NCBI GenBank assembly: GCA_009839745.1
Contig: VXPE01000041.1
Location: 89,677 to 153,676 of the forward strand
Reading direction: 5' to 3'
Origin: Candidatus Poribacteria bacterium
GTDB taxonomy: Bacteria; Poribacteria; WGA-4E; WGA-3G
DNA length: 64,000 nt
This document shows positions 16,251 through 25,108 of this stretch, piece after piece (the first letter of the stretch is position 1; every line of letters begins with the position of its first letter). Under the pieces are notes generated by a model that saw only the letters and a list, made by a program, of their open reading frames with translations, was not told where the DNA came from and made no database searches. Position numbers and translations under genes: made by a program.

Positions 16251-16523
16251 TTATTTTTCCCTGCTCTCTGTAAAAGGTTTTCGACGCGAACCGCAGAAGC
16301 CGCCGAGGATATGCGCAATCAGTGTTGCGGGCCATAGGTAAATCATCGCGGTTTGCCAGTCCCAGTGGAGGACAAAACGGCGCATGACAATGTTAATAAC
16401 AATCGGTATGTAGAGACATCTGCTCCACGGACGGCTGAACCTTTTAAACCGTCCGCGGTAAAACCCGAACGTGAAATGAACCACAAAAGCTGCAACGGAG
16501 ATTAATAGGTTCAAATCATTCAT
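16251..16523 (-). CDS. Small membrane protein in the oxidase cluster
   Basis: 90 residues starting MNDLNLLISVAAFVVHFTFG, with about two or three hydrophobic segments (residues 4-20, 38-50 and 60-80) and basic loops. Its ATG overlaps the end of the SCO gene by eight bases, so it is translationally coupled to it. The family was not recognised. The position suggests a minor or assembly subunit of the cytochrome oxidase. Confidence 0.7.
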   Translation of the reverse strand: MNDLNLLISVAAFVVHFTFGFYRGRFKRFSRPWSRCLYIPIVINIVMRRFVLHWDWQTAMIYLWPATLIAHILGGFCGSRRKPFTESREK

Positions 16524-17157
16524 TCTTAAGAAGTGCCTTGAGATCCCGTCGTAGGCGCAGGAGTGCCGGTTTACTTCGACTATCATAGTAGTCATGGATG
16601 TTCCCATCGGGCGCGACGAGAACGAACCGTGTGCTATGAAGGAGTTCAGTGCCGTTGTGCCCCGCAGCTAAACTGAATCCGTCTTCGGCTAACTCGTAGA
16701 TAGCCGCCTTATTCCCCGTAAGAAAGTGCCAACGTCTATCGTCAGCCCCATAAGCCTTTGCGTAGCGCGAGAGGACGCGTGATGTATCCCGCTCCGGATC
16801 CACGGAGAAGGAGACGAAATAGACGGGATCCGCAACAAATTCGGACTGAAGGCGTGCCATCTCCTGTGTCATTGCCGGACAAATCGTTGGGCAATTGGTG
16901 AAGATGAAGTCTGCGACCCAAATTTTGCCCTTCATATCGGACAATGTTAACGGCTTCCCGTTTTGCGTTGTCAGGCGAAAGTTTGGCACGCTAACAGCAG
17001 TCGTTTTAGAGAGCTGCACCTCCGATTTGGGGTCAAATACCGACCACAAATTGAGTCCCGCAATGCCAATAATGATGACACCCAGCACTACCCAGATGAG
17101 GGTGCTTTTATCAAGCTTCCGTTTCACGTTACCAACATCTTCGGTATGTGTGTCCAT
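16516..17157 (-). CDS. SCO1/SenC copper chaperone for cytochrome oxidase
   Basis: About 213 residues. One N-terminal membrane anchor (STLIWVVLGVIIIGIAGLNL) is followed by a thioredoxin-fold domain. FTNCPTICPAM has the CxxxC copper-binding pair, and the distal ligand is the His in LLHSTRFVLVAPDG. SCO proteins deliver copper to the CuA centre of subunit II, encoded in the same cluster. The ATG at 17157 is preferred because a purine stretch precedes it. An in-frame ATG at 17172 directly follows a palindromic repeat without a ribosome binding site. Confidence 0.92.
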   Translation of the reverse strand: MDTHTEDVGNVKRKLDKSTLIWVVLGVIIIGIAGLNLWSVFDPKSEVQLSKTTAVSVPNFRLTTQNGKPLTLSDMKGKIWVADFIFTNCPTICPAMTQEMARLQSEFVADPVYFVSFSVDPERDTSRVLSRYAKAYGADDRRWHFLTGNKAAIYELAEDGFSLAAGHNGTELLHSTRFVLVAPDGNIHDYYDSRSKPALLRLRRDLKALLKNE

Positions 17158-17174
17158 ATCCAGTCCCCACATCG

Positions 17175-17197
17175 TAGGGGCGAGGTTCCCTCGCCCG
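17175..17197. repeat. Palindromic repeat GGGCGAG..CTCGCCC
   Basis: A perfect seven-base-arm palindrome (GGGCGAG-GTTCC-CTCGCCC) fills the spacer between the subunit IV stop and the SCO gene. It is the only clear interruption between these two genes and may attenuate read-through or stabilise the upstream mRNA. Confidence 0.6.
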
Positions 17198-17198
17198 A

Positions 17199-17537
17199 TT
17201 AATGAACGGACGTATCTACAACTTCTGTTGTTGGTTCCGTTGCGCCTTCGATTCGTGAGTCTAACGTGAGGTCGGGCATCAACGCGAAAACGAGCAGAAC
17301 GCAGATAAGGAAGGGGGTCATTACGATAATCGCCAATGTCTTCCTCTCAAATTTCAGATGCATGAAATAATTCGCAACCAAGATGGCCTTAGCACATGCC
17401 AGTCCAATGAGCAGAATAGCTTTGACCACCGTCGGGAAATCCGGTATGACGACCAAAAGTTCGAGAACGGTCAGCCCGGTGAGCCACCAGAAAATATTCA
17501 TGTATTTCGGATGCTCTTTGTGCCCATTTTGTGCCAT
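17199..17537 (-). CDS. Cytochrome c oxidase subunit IV-type protein
   Basis: About 112 residues with three membrane helices and the family motif HPKYMNIFWWLTGLTVLE...LIGLACAKAILVANYFMHLKFE, typical of the prokaryotic subunit IV family (PF03626). It is part of the membrane oxidase complex and assists assembly. GGAGG at eight bases from the second ATG (17537) favours that start over the ATG at 17543. It lies just downstream of subunit III. Confidence 0.88.
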   Translation of the reverse strand: MAQNGHKEHPKYMNIFWWLTGLTVLELLVVIPDFPTVVKAILLIGLACAKAILVANYFMHLKFERKTLAIIVMTPFLICVLLVFALMPDLTLDSRIEGATEPTTEVVDTSVH

Positions 17538-17549
17538 TTTCATGTCCTC

Positions 17550-18200
17550 CTACAGTAGATAGATAAAGGTGAAAACCATAATCCAGATAAGATCAACGAA
17601 GTGCCAATAGAGTCCCAGGATTTCTACCTCATGGTTAAACTCGGCAGTATATCTACCGCGCAAGCCGTGTATTAAGATAACAATAAGATAGATAACCCCA
17701 CCGGTTACGTGCATCCCGTGGAAACCTGTGATGGCGTAGAAAGTCGGACCAAAAAGCGTGGAACCGCTGATTGCGGCACCCGATAGCCCGTGGTCGGGGA
17801 TCCCGGTAAGCGTCAGTCCGTGGTTAATTAGATGATACCATTCATACACCTGTAGGCCGAGGAAGATGATGCCTCCCCCGATCGTCAATCCAAGGAACAT
17901 GCACATGCGTGAGACATTGCCGTTCTGGATCGACTCCAACGCCTTCACCATCGTGACGCTACTGCATATCAACAGGAATGTCATAAACGCGGTTAACTCA
18001 ATGCCAAGAATCTCAGTGGGCGGAGCCCAACCGATTCCGCCTGCACCTGCCCGGACAGCGGCATACGCCGCCAACAACGCGCCAAACGACATCGTATCTC
18101 CGACGAGGAAGATCCACATGCCGAGTTTACCAAGGCTGTCCGGCGTAAGCGAAGGTTCATATACATCTTCAGTGTGATCTAAAGTGGTAGTGTGTTCCAC
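17550..18200 (-). CDS. Cytochrome c oxidase subunit III
   Basis: 216 residues from a GTG with GGAG upstream. The usual helix pattern and LGKLGMWIFLVGDTMSFGALLAAY, ATFYAITGFHGMHVTGGVIYL and GLYWHFVDLIWIMVFTFIYLL identify the heme-copper oxidase subunit III family (PF00510). It stabilises subunit I and its proton pathways. A second, divergent subunit III is encoded at 18533-19141, an uncommon arrangement. Confidence 0.92.
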   Translation of the reverse strand: MEHTTTLDHTEDVYEPSLTPDSLGKLGMWIFLVGDTMSFGALLAAYAAVRAGAGGIGWAPPTEILGIELTAFMTFLLICSSVTMVKALESIQNGNVSRMCMFLGLTIGGGIIFLGLQVYEWYHLINHGLTLTGIPDHGLSGAAISGSTLFGPTFYAITGFHGMHVTGGVIYLIVILIHGLRGRYTAEFNHEVEILGLYWHFVDLIWIMVFTFIYLL

Positions 18201-18249
18201 TACATTTTACTCCTTTCCGTTAAAAGTTTCAGTCGTCACCCGTCAGCAA

Positions 18250-18519
18250 TCAGTTAAGGAGACTTCTGATACGTAGAAAATCTTTCTTTAACCGACTACC
18301 GATCACCGATAACCGGTAACCATTCCAATGTAAATAAACTGTGCCACCGATGAGACCGAAAACCGTAAACGGCATCGCCATCAGAAAAAGGATACTCCAA
18401 TTAAAACCCTTATTGATAGGCTCATCAAGTTCTTTACAGCCCGGACACGCCTCAAGAGACATCGGTACGATGAACATAACGAGTATCAAGATAGATGCCC
18501 AGAAAAACAATTTATGCAT
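18250..18519 (-). CDS. Small exported or membrane protein with CPGC motif
   Basis: 89 residues starting MHKLFFWASILILVMFIVPM, a signal-like helix, then LEACPGCKELDEPINKGFNW, then a second membrane helix. The CPGC motif could bind a metal or be redox active. AAGGA lies before the ATG at 18519. The frame is open upstream, but that part overlaps the preceding subunit III gene. Lying between the two subunit III genes it may be an oxidase assembly factor. Family not recognised. Confidence 0.72.
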   Translation of the reverse strand: MHKLFFWASILILVMFIVPMSLEACPGCKELDEPINKGFNWSILFLMAMPFTVFGLIGGTVYLHWNGYRLSVIGSRLKKDFLRIRSLLN

Positions 18520-18532
18520 TCTAACAATTCCT

Positions 18533-19141
18533 TTACGAGAGATATACCAAAACGTAGAGAATTGGCCAGAGCGCGACAACAAAAATCCAGTAGATCGCAC
18601 AGGTATCAACGCCGACGTAACGTTCAGCAGAAAAACGTCCTGCCATCGCCATTCCAAAAACGATGAACAGCCAGATAACAGCACTCAGCACGTGGACGGC
18701 ATGGCACCCGATGAGTACATAAAAGATACCGCCATAGACCCCAGATTGGAGCGTCAGCCCGTTGCGAATCAGCTGCACCCACTCGCTCCCTTGCACACCG
18801 AGGAAGAGCAAACCAAGCCCGCCCGTAAGCAGTAGCCAATTGCGGAGTAACTTCAATCGGTCCCTCTGAATTGCGCGGCGTGCTTGAAACATCGTGTAGC
18901 CGCTCAATAAGAGCAGTGCCGTGTTAATACCGGTCACCGCACGTGGGAGTTCAATCCCGATGTGCGACGGCGGGGGCCAGGTGACATTTCCGACGCGAAA
19001 CACGAGAAATGTCCCAATCAAACCTGAGAACAGCATCGTCTCCGCACCGAGCAGGACCAATATGCCCAATCGTGCGTTACTCAAAGGTTTTTTAGCGATT
19101 GCTTCTGAGCTGCTGCGTCCGTTGTCCTGGCAGTATTCCAA
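18533..19141 (-). CDS. Second subunit III-like protein (heme-copper oxidase)
   Basis: 202 residues. NARLGILVLLGAETMLFSGLIGTFLVFR, YVLIGCHAVHVLSAVIWLF and IYWIFVVALWPILYVLVYL show the subunit III fold with the conserved Glu and His-x-x-His-like positions. It is paralogous to 17550-18200, but its sequence differs strongly. Either both take part in one complex, or one serves another oxidase. It is in the same operon, and the CPGC small protein starts 14 bases after its stop. Confidence 0.85.
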   Translation of the reverse strand: MEYCQDNGRSSSEAIAKKPLSNARLGILVLLGAETMLFSGLIGTFLVFRVGNVTWPPPSHIGIELPRAVTGINTALLLLSGYTMFQARRAIQRDRLKLLRNWLLLTGGLGLLFLGVQGSEWVQLIRNGLTLQSGVYGGIFYVLIGCHAVHVLSAVIWLFIVFGMAMAGRFSAERYVGVDTCAIYWIFVVALWPILYVLVYLS

Positions 19142-19235
19142 TTGTTAACAAACCTCTTTTCATTGCAGAGCATTTCAAAATCTTGTTTTGAAGAACGGAA
19201 TACCTACAACTCTGAACCGGTTTTTACATAGTTTT

Positions 19236-19481
19236 TTAACGACTTCTTCCAATTCGGAGAACGATCTCAACGACCGCCGCGACAATCAGCAACAACCCGA
19301 TGATACCTAAAACCGGGGTGCCAATCCCCTTGACAACTTTTTCAACGAGCGGAGGCGTTTTGCTACCCGTAACAATTGCCGCGGTTGCGATGATAAACAA
19401 TCCCACAAACAACAAACACAGGATAATAATGAGGCGACGGTTTCGCTTGCGATGCTCTGGTGCATTCATCTGTGCCATCAT
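19236..19481 (-). CDS. Small membrane protein
   Basis: 81 residues with two helices (RLIIILCLLFVGLFIIATAA and GTPVLGIIGLLLIVAAVVEI) and a basic N-terminus. Its ATG overlaps the stop of the DUF805 gene by four bases, so it is coupled to it. Family not recognised. Confidence 0.7.
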   Translation of the reverse strand: MMAQMNAPEHRKRNRRLIIILCLLFVGLFIIATAAIVTGSKTPPLVEKVVKGIGTPVLGIIGLLLIVAAVVEIVLRIGRSR

Positions 19482-19849
19482 CCACGCCCCCTATTTCTCA
19501 CAACTTTGTATTTCAAGGGATCGGGTCCAAAGCGGTTTTGACCGTAAGTTCCACTGCAACACCCTAATTCAATCAATAGCCAAAAGATACCGATACCCGT
19601 AAACGCGATGAGGAGCCACCATCCTGATTTGTCCCGATCATGCAAACGTTTGGTATTTGTAGCTAACAACGCCCAAGTGAGACAGAGAATACAGACACTC
19701 ACGATCATAGAATCTGTATCCTCAATTTCGAGAAGTCCAACAATTCCACGAACGATAATAAAAACACCGAATATCAGCAACTGCGTCAGCCACCATTTCT
19801 CCCGATTAATCCGACCGCTGAACGAGAAGAGGAGTTCAAAGAGTGCCAT
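19478..19849 (-). CDS. DUF805 membrane protein
   Basis: 123 residues with FSFSGRINREKWWLTQLLIF, KRLHDRDKSGWWLL and GCCSGTYGQNRFGPDP, the conserved features of the DUF805 family (YhaH-like inner membrane proteins). Several helices are predicted by eye. Function unknown; the placement inside an oxidase operon may be incidental. The ribosome binding site lies in the dispersed repeat end (AAGGAAAATTAGAAAA) that abuts the ATG. Confidence 0.88.
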   Translation of the reverse strand: MALFELLFSFSGRINREKWWLTQLLIFGVFIIVRGIVGLLEIEDTDSMIVSVCILCLTWALLATNTKRLHDRDKSGWWLLIAFTGIGIFWLLIELGCCSGTYGQNRFGPDPLKYKVVRNRGRG

Positions 19850-19880
19850 TTTTCTAATTTTCCTTGCGGTTGGTTAAACG

Positions 19881-20807
19881 CTAAACCTTGTCCAACGCCA
19901 TCGTCACAAACACCAACGGCAGATAGAGCAGCGAGGCATATAACAGATAGCGTGCGGCTTTTACGGAGCGTGTGCGTGCTAAATAGATACCAACCGCCAG
20001 AAACCCTACCCCTGATAGCAATGCTATGAAGAAATAGACGCTACCGGCGATGTTGTATAACGTCGGTAGCAAACCTATGCCGAGGAGTGCAACACAGTTA
20101 ACCACAATTTGACGACACGTACTCGTCCCATCCGGATGAATAACCGGCAACAAACGGAATCCCGCATTTGCGTAGTCTTCGCGATAGATGTAGGCGATTG
20201 CGAGAGAGTGCGGTATCTGCCACAAAAAGAGTATCGTAAACAGCACCCACGCCTCACCCGTTAGCGATCCTCGTGCGGCAACCCATCCGACGACAGGCGG
20301 GAGCGCGCCGGGCACAGCGCCGATAAGCGTACACAGTGAGGTTTTCCGCTTCAGGGGTGTATAGAGAAAAAGATAACTCACGACTATCAGCGAAATGACA
20401 AAACCACTCAACATATTGACCGATATTGTCAGATAAAGCATCCCAGCACCCGTGAGGATAGAGCCGATAAGCAGTGCTGTCAGCGGATGCATTCTACCAC
20501 CGGGGAGCGGTCTCTCTTGCGTCCGTTTCATCTGTGCGTCTACATCGCGTTCAAGATATTGGTTGAGTCCCAAGACACCCGCCGCTGTCAATCCTGCACC
20601 AACGAGTGTATGCAGGCATCGGAGCCAATCTACTGTCTGTTGTGCCCCGAGATAGAAGCCCGCAGCAGTCGTGATGAGTATCATCACCACCAATCTCGGT
20701 TTGACGAGTTCGATAAAGTCAGCGATGCGATGCACAAAAGTCACCTGCTTTAATGGCGGATTCACTGTATCTGTATTGTCTGGTAACGTTACCGTTGTTG
20801 AACGCAT
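19881..20807 (-). CDS. ctaB: Protohaem IX farnesyltransferase (haem O synthase)
   Basis: 308 residues, polytopic. The prenyltransferase signature is LGLNQYLERDVDAQMKRTQE followed by RPLPGGRM, and the second Asp-rich loop lies near AIAYIYREDYANAGFRLLP. It makes haem O from haem B and farnesyl diphosphate, the step before haem A. VKPRLVVMILITTAAGF is the typical first helix. It lies directly downstream of ctaA and subunits I/II, so the complete haem A pathway is in the operon. Confidence 0.95.
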   Translation of the reverse strand: MRSTTVTLPDNTDTVNPPLKQVTFVHRIADFIELVKPRLVVMILITTAAGFYLGAQQTVDWLRCLHTLVGAGLTAAGVLGLNQYLERDVDAQMKRTQERPLPGGRMHPLTALLIGSILTGAGMLYLTISVNMLSGFVISLIVVSYLFLYTPLKRKTSLCTLIGAVPGALPPVVGWVAARGSLTGEAWVLFTILFLWQIPHSLAIAYIYREDYANAGFRLLPVIHPDGTSTCRQIVVNCVALLGIGLLPTLYNIAGSVYFFIALLSGVGFLAVGIYLARTRSVKAARYLLYASLLYLPLVFVTMALDKV

Positions 20808-20884
20808 TCTTTAATTTTTCCTTATACTTGTCTCATTCTGGGACCAGCACATCACTCGCGGGAGCACCGACACCTACCGATGCA

Positions 20885-21796
20885 TCATTCTCCCGCCAAG
20901 CCTATAGAGGCTTGCGCTATTCGGTAGATTTTTAAGGTAAGCACAAAACTGCTCACCAACATGAGGGCACCGACTGCGACATGCGCAGTTGTGATCGTGA
21001 CCGTGAGTGCGGTTGCGAACGTTTCTCCGAAGGCAGTAAGTTTCGCGAAAAACGCTCCAGTGCCGAGCATCAACTGAATAACAAGCAAACCCAGCAACAA
21101 TATCGACAGCGATTGCCCAATCCTCTGTGTCTCACTGTCCACGCTAAGCATACGCCTTGCCAACAAAAAGATATGCAGCGCAACCAAGAAAGCGAAGAGA
21201 AGATGTGCGTCAAGTCTGCTTCCTGTATGCCGCAAAATCGCGCCAAAGATGAGCTGCATATAAATGAGACACGTCGTAATTAGGCTTAACCGCCGCAATT
21301 TCTGTGCTGCCTCAATGAGAGGTTCCCCTGTGTCCCGCCGCCAATCGCGAGAGGTGAACCAAGCGATTCCACAGAGCAGGGCAAAGAACGCTTGTGCGAG
21401 GCATGCATGCACTATGGCGAAGTTGCGATTAATCTGCGTGACCCGAAGTCCACCGAGCACGCCTTGCACAATGACAGCGACAAGTGCGGCAAGCCCAAGC
21501 CATTTCAGCCATTTGCGTGAATCTCTCACCAAAAGGGCAACAAAGAGACCGACTGTCAAAAGTCCAACGAGGGAGCCCATAAGCCGATGACTATGTTCGT
21601 ATAAGATGCCTCCTACCATTTCTGAGAGTGGATAGAGGAACATATTATACCCAAAGGTCGTCGGCCAATCAGGCACCGCTAATCCGGATTCTGTACTCGT
21701 GACAATCCCGCCGATGACAATCAATAAGAACGTCGCGCCTGCGGTGAGACGCGCCATTCTGTGCAGCCATGGGCTATAATTCATTTTTTCGTCCAT
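20885..21796 (-). CDS. ctaA: Haem A synthase
   Basis: 303 residues with eight predicted helices. Typical segments are LLIVIGGIVTSTESGLAVPDWP, EHSHRLMGSLVGLLT with the haem-binding His, FAIVHACLAQAFFALL and TITTAHVAVGALMLV. It oxidises the haem O methyl group to give haem A for the aa3-type oxidase encoded next to it. The start at 21796 was kept; an in-frame ATG four codons later is equally possible. Confidence 0.93.
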   Translation of the reverse strand: MDEKMNYSPWLHRMARLTAGATFLLIVIGGIVTSTESGLAVPDWPTTFGYNMFLYPLSEMVGGILYEHSHRLMGSLVGLLTVGLFVALLVRDSRKWLKWLGLAALVAVIVQGVLGGLRVTQINRNFAIVHACLAQAFFALLCGIAWFTSRDWRRDTGEPLIEAAQKLRRLSLITTCLIYMQLIFGAILRHTGSRLDAHLLFAFLVALHIFLLARRMLSVDSETQRIGQSLSILLLGLLVIQLMLGTGAFFAKLTAFGETFATALTVTITTAHVAVGALMLVSSFVLTLKIYRIAQASIGLAGE

Positions 21797-21811
21797 GCCT
21801 ATATTAGAAAA

Positions 21812-23635
21812 TTAGTCACCGCTTGTTGCGGGGGCATGCTCAGGCTGCGCTTGCGGGGTCCAATCATCCTCTTCACCGGGAACACTATATTCATAGGGAC
21901 CCCGGTAGACAGTCGGAATTTGACTGAAATTGCCGTGTGGCACAGGTGTGGGTGCCTCCCACTCCAAGGTAGTCACCTGCCACGGATTCTGTTCGGCAAC
22001 CTTTCCTCGATACATGCTCCAGAAGAAGTTAAAGACCAGTATCAACTGTGCAAACCCAAGGGTAAACGCACTCATCGTGATAAAGATGTTCATGCCCTCA
22101 AACGTTTGTAGGAATTCATACTGCATCGGGTTGGAGATACGTCGCATGTGTCCACCCACGCCGAGAATATGCATCGGGAAGAAGGTACAGTTAAATGCAA
22201 TGAACGTCAACCAAAAATGGATTTTGGAGAGTACATCGTTCATATAGCGTCCGTACATCTTCGGGAACCAGAAAATAATGCCCCCGAAAATAGCGAACAG
22301 ACTTCCACCGAACACGACATAGTGAATGTGTGCGACAATGTAGTAGGTATCGTGGATGAAGATGTCAACCGGCGTATTTGCCATATAGATACCGCTCAAT
22401 CCGCCAATCACAAACATTGAGACGAAGGCAATACCGTGGAGCATCGGTGCCGTGAATTTGATTGCCCCTCGGAACATTGTGCCGAGCCAGTTAAATGTCT
22501 TGATGGCTGACGGCACCGCAATGAGCATCGTTGTCGTCATGAACACAGAGCCGAGTCCGGGTCGCATACCACTCTGGAACATGTGGTGTCCCCAAACAAT
22601 CCATCCCAGAAACGCGATGGCGATCATTGCGTAGACCATGGAACGATATCCGAAGATCGGTTTCCGTGAGAAGACAGCAATCAATTCGGAAGCGATCCCC
22701 ATGCCGGGTAAGATAAGGATATAGACCTCCGGGTGTCCGAAGAACCAGAAAAGGTGCTGCCACAAGAGCGGGTCGCCGCCGCCTTCTGCAGTCGCAGTAA
22801 AGAACGTTGTTCCCGCAAGCCTATCAAAGATGAGCAGTGCGAGTGCTGAGGACAGCACAGGGAATGCGAGTAGCAACAGGATCGCGACGATGAAAAGCGA
22901 CCAGATGACCAACGGGAGTCGGAAGAACGTCATTCCGGGTGCGCGCATATTGATAATCGTCGTAATGTAGTTAATAGACCCGACCAGTGAGGAGAACCCT
23001 TGAATGAGCAGGCTAATCGCCCAGAGGTTCTGTCCCCAGTCAACCCCTGTCCACTGCGGGTCAGAGGAGAGCGGTGCGTAGCCTGTCCATCCGGCTGCAG
23101 CGTGTCCACCGGGTACAAAGAAGCCGACGACCATAATAATTGCCGCAAGGACAGCCAACCAAAAGGAAAGCATATTGAGGATAGGAAACGCCATATCCCG
23201 TGTGCCAATCATCAACGGAATCAGGAAATTTCCGAAAGCCCCTACCAAGATCGGAACCACGACGAAGAACACCATAATGGTGGCATGCATCGTAAACAGC
23301 ATATTGTAAAATGCCGGTTCGACGACGCCGTTGGGCATGTTTACCTCAAGCCACTCTTCTTTCTCGGATTCGTAAATACTCTCCCACATCCTGTCAGCAC
23401 CGGTGACGACTTCACCCTCTTCCATATATTGTTCCGATGCCCCGATGATGGGTAACGGTTTTTCGGGATAGGCGAGTTGCCATCTAAAGAGAAGTGCAAG
23501 CCCGCCACCGAGGAAAAACATAATCAGTCCGTAGATCAGGAACTGCTTGCCGATCATCTTGTGGTCGAGCGAAAAGATATATTTGCTAATAAAACTTTCT
23601 TCGTGATGATGTGACGCATGTTCGTTATCGTGCAT
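21812..23635 (-). CDS. ctaD: Cytochrome c oxidase subunit I
   Basis: 607 residues. Haem and CuB ligands appear in the segments FTMHATIMVFFVVVP, WQHLFWFFGHPEVYILILPG and IFIHDTYYIVAHIHYVVFGG. The WFFGHPEVY His-Tyr pair and HH in IVWGHHMFQSG identify an A-type heme-copper oxidase (PF00115). It is the catalytic oxygen-reducing, proton-pumping subunit. GGAGG lies before the ATG. Subunit II is 15 bases upstream, and the haem A synthesis genes follow. Confidence 0.96.
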   Translation of the reverse strand: MHDNEHASHHHEESFISKYIFSLDHKMIGKQFLIYGLIMFFLGGGLALLFRWQLAYPEKPLPIIGASEQYMEEGEVVTGADRMWESIYESEKEEWLEVNMPNGVVEPAFYNMLFTMHATIMVFFVVVPILVGAFGNFLIPLMIGTRDMAFPILNMLSFWLAVLAAIIMVVGFFVPGGHAAAGWTGYAPLSSDPQWTGVDWGQNLWAISLLIQGFSSLVGSINYITTIINMRAPGMTFFRLPLVIWSLFIVAILLLLAFPVLSSALALLIFDRLAGTTFFTATAEGGGDPLLWQHLFWFFGHPEVYILILPGMGIASELIAVFSRKPIFGYRSMVYAMIAIAFLGWIVWGHHMFQSGMRPGLGSVFMTTTMLIAVPSAIKTFNWLGTMFRGAIKFTAPMLHGIAFVSMFVIGGLSGIYMANTPVDIFIHDTYYIVAHIHYVVFGGSLFAIFGGIIFWFPKMYGRYMNDVLSKIHFWLTFIAFNCTFFPMHILGVGGHMRRISNPMQYEFLQTFEGMNIFITMSAFTLGFAQLILVFNFFWSMYRGKVAEQNPWQVTTLEWEAPTPVPHGNFSQIPTVYRGPYEYSVPGEEDDWTPQAQPEHAPATSGD

Positions 23636-23650
23636 CGTTATTCTCCTCCT

Positions 23651-24313
23651 TTACGGCCATCTTTCTTGCACCCAGGCATCGTAGTTTTCCTGCGTATGCA
23701 CATTGAGATACCCGAGCATCCCGGAGTGTCCAAATCCACACAATTCGGCGCACGGAATCTCATAACGACCTGCTTTTGTTGCCTCAAACCAGACGTTGAT
23801 AAATCGGTTGGGCAAACTATCCTGTTTCAGTCGCAATTGCGGCACAAAAAAACTGTGGATGACATCCTCAGAGGTTAATCGGATATGCACGACCGCGTTG
23901 ACCGGCACATGCAATTCGTTTTCCAATTTCAGGTCATCATCCGTTCCCAACTCGTTATCGGGTCCGGGGTAGGTCATATCCCAGTTAAACTGTTTTCCAC
24001 TGACCTGGACGACGACATCTGGATTATCAGGAAATTGTGTTGGCGACTTAATATTATTCCACTGCGGGTAACTGAGCATCGCGAGTCCGAAGACAATCAC
24101 CGTCGTAGCAGCGGTCCAGACAATTTCCAACGTTGTGCTACCTTCAATGTAAGCTGCCCTTTTTCCTTCCTGATGGCGATATTTAATCAGGAAAACGATA
24201 AGGGTTCCCATCACAAGGATGAACACAACAAGGGTAAGATAGTAAATACCGTAAAAGAGGTTATCAACGCCTTGCCCGAACGTTGATACGTTCTCTGGGA
24301 GCCATTGAAGCAT
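23651..24313 (-). CDS. ctaC: Cytochrome c oxidase subunit II
   Basis: 220 residues. There are two N-terminal helices (residues about 15-90), then the cupredoxin domain with the CuA motif PCAELCGFGHSGM (CxxxCxxxHxxM) near residue 190, HSFFVPQLRLKQDSLPNRF carrying the other His ligand, and QFNWDMTYPG. No fused cytochrome c domain is present, so a separate cytochrome c or cupredoxin must donate electrons. Several candidates are encoded upstream. AAGGAG precedes the ATG. Confidence 0.95.
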   Translation of the reverse strand: MLQWLPENVSTFGQGVDNLFYGIYYLTLVVFILVMGTLIVFLIKYRHQEGKRAAYIEGSTTLEIVWTAATTVIVFGLAMLSYPQWNNIKSPTQFPDNPDVVVQVSGKQFNWDMTYPGPDNELGTDDDLKLENELHVPVNAVVHIRLTSEDVIHSFFVPQLRLKQDSLPNRFINVWFEATKAGRYEIPCAELCGFGHSGMLGYLNVHTQENYDAWVQERWP

Positions 24314-24337
24314 TAAATTCTCCTTTTAAGGGTTATA

Positions 24338-25108
24338 TTAATTTGCCTGTGCAGACGCGGTGAGCGTTGCCCCTAAATACGTCAAAACACAAAACAGACC
24401 GGTAATCAGCAAAGAGAGGGTCCACGCCGATCCCTCTCCAATTGCCTTCGCGGGGGTGTCAAGGTAGAGGCTCTGCCGAAAAGCGGCAAGCCCATACGTT
24501 AACGGATTGAATCTCATTGTCCATTCTAACCAACCGGGCACGCCCGTACTCGGGAAAAACGCGCCAGAGAGTAACCATATCGGAATCAGCAGGAGGTTCA
24601 TAATCGCATGAAACCCTTGCGTTGATTCCATCCGCCATGCGATGAGGAGTCCGAGGTTTGTCAAACCAAACGCCAAAAGTGTCATTACACCGAGCGTAGC
24701 AAAGAGCGACGCCGCACCCAATCGGATGCCGGTTATCGGTGCGAGAAGTAGCAACAGAACACCCTGCAAGAGTGCCAATGTCGTGCCACCTAACGCCTGT
24801 GCGAGCACAACCTGCCATCTTGGCACGGGAGCTACGAGGACACCTTGCAAAAAACCTTCACGTCGGTCATTCACGACAGAAATTGTAGCGAAAATGGACG
24901 TAAAAAGCAAGACCAAAACGACAATGCCGGGATAAAAGTACGCAATATAACTCATCTCGCCGGTTTCACCCGAGGGCTGAAAAGAGGCACTCAAGCCGCT
25001 TCCGATGAGCAACCAAAATACTAACGGTTGCGCGATAGCACTGAAGAGTCGACTCCGCTGGCGATAAAATCTGATGATTTCACGCCACCATATCGTTGCA
25101 ATCGGCAT
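24338..25108 (-). CDS. ABC-2 type transporter permease
   Basis: 256 residues with six helices. FYPGIVVLVLLFTSIFATISVVNDRREGFLQGVLVAPV is the classic ABC-2 membrane signature (PF01061). It pairs with the ATPase gene just upstream. In oxidase clusters such exporters are often annotated as copper-processing or NodJ/DrrB-like; the cargo is unknown. The ATG abuts the left end of the repeat at 25109-25320, whose CCGATAGGAAAAATTAAAAT supplies the ribosome binding site. Confidence 0.9.
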   Translation of the reverse strand: MPIATIWWREIIRFYRQRSRLFSAIAQPLVFWLLIGSGLSASFQPSGETGEMSYIAYFYPGIVVLVLLFTSIFATISVVNDRREGFLQGVLVAPVPRWQVVLAQALGGTTLALLQGVLLLLLAPITGIRLGAASLFATLGVMTLLAFGLTNLGLLIAWRMESTQGFHAIMNLLLIPIWLLSGAFFPSTGVPGWLEWTMRFNPLTYGLAAFRQSLYLDTPAKAIGEGSAWTLSLLITGLFCVLTYLGATLTASAQAN

